64,000 nt of DNA, from NCBI RefSeq assembly GCF_023571765.1, contig NZ_JAMJXC010000009.1:1-64000 (forward strand), in the 5' to 3' direction. A program made the translations under genes and the position numbers. Positions 63,938 to 64,000 of the stretch are shown here, in pieces. Source of the DNA: Xanthobacter aminoxidans. Lineage in GTDB: Bacteria > Pseudomonadota > Alphaproteobacteria > Rhizobiales > Xanthobacteraceae. Numbering within the stretch: position 1 is the stretch's first letter; each line of letters starts with the position of its first letter. The notes under the pieces are model-generated. The model was not told the DNA's origin. It saw only the letters and a program-made list of their open reading frames with translations, and did no database searches.

Positions 63938-64000
63938 CAGATCACCCCCGCCTCATCCTTGAGCTTCGCCACCAGCTCGGCCACCGAGCCCACCTTCACG
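63937..64000 (-). CDS. etfB: Electron transfer flavoprotein subunit beta, C-terminal end
   Basis: Only the last 20 codons are in the window (VKVGSVAELVAKLKDEAGVI), followed by TGA overlapping the etfA start. The VAELVAKLKDEAGVI ending is typical of EtfB, and the position directly upstream of etfA fits. The gene continues beyond the window edge. Confidence 0.88.
   Translation of the reverse strand, partial: VKVGSVAELVAKLKDEAGVI

Overview
The window is GC-rich, densely coded DNA of a Hyphomicrobiales-type alphaproteobacterium. Gene families and order resemble Xanthobacteraceae and their relatives, but this assignment comes from recognising families, not from a search. It falls into two unlike halves that meet at about 28.37 kb.

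Positions 1-28.37 kb look like the right-hand part of an integrated element (ICE, genomic island or integrated plasmid). It carries plasmid-type maintenance genes on the minus strand: a truncated DUF736 gene, a DUF2493 gene, a Toprim gene, a large ParB-like gene and a DUF932 gene. A ParDE toxin-antitoxin pair lies beside them. Metal-resistance cargo sits on both sides. A plus-strand copper block (5.3-11.9 kb) encodes a His/Cys-rich secreted protein, a DUF3141 protein, a Spy-like protein, a DUF2933 protein, an isoprenylcysteine methyltransferase-like protein, a CopA-type ATPase and a 39-residue membrane peptide. A minus-strand periplasmic block (20.1-24.8 kb) encodes CusF, a cupredoxin, a multicopper oxidase, a TolC-type lipoprotein, a small lipoprotein and a second His/Cys-rich protein. 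A chromate-resistance region (2.8-4.9 kb), a second copA fragment, an MFS fragment and a FUSC gene are all broken. The element ends with a tyrosine integrase (26.75-28.13 kb) and the 3' half of a tRNA-Arg(ACG) gene at 28322-28367. That half gene is the expected scar of integration into a tRNA 3' end.

Positions 28.4-64 kb look like ordinary catabolic chromosome. Cluster 1 (28.7-36.9 kb) has an IclR regulator with an enolase-superfamily enzyme on one side. Divergently it has an epimerase-like protein, an unknown protein, a fumarylacetoacetase-family enzyme and a NitT/TauT-type ABC transporter. Two similar palindromes lie in and next to the divergent promoter. An IS3 remnant and a broken crotonase separate this from cluster 2.

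Cluster 2 (38.2-57.6 kb) has a long minus-strand operon: acyl-CoA synthetase, a branched-chain-type ABC transporter, a split transketolase, an SDR, an iron-type alcohol dehydrogenase, an epoxide hydrolase, an MmgE/PrpD protein and a tautomerase. A divergent plus-strand operon encodes quinone oxidoreductase, thioesterase, two acyl-CoA dehydrogenases and enoyl-CoA hydratase. A regulator built from two fused FadR-type halves follows it. A second branched-chain-type ABC transporter with a fused permease-ATPase (58.1-62.7 kb) and the etfBA genes, whose product takes electrons from acyl-CoA dehydrogenases, close the window.

No rRNA, complete tRNA or CRISPR array was seen. The most unusual items are the tRNA/integrase junction, the shared leader of the parB-like and DUF932 genes, the tandem FadR-type regulator and the split-transketolase operon of unknown substrate.
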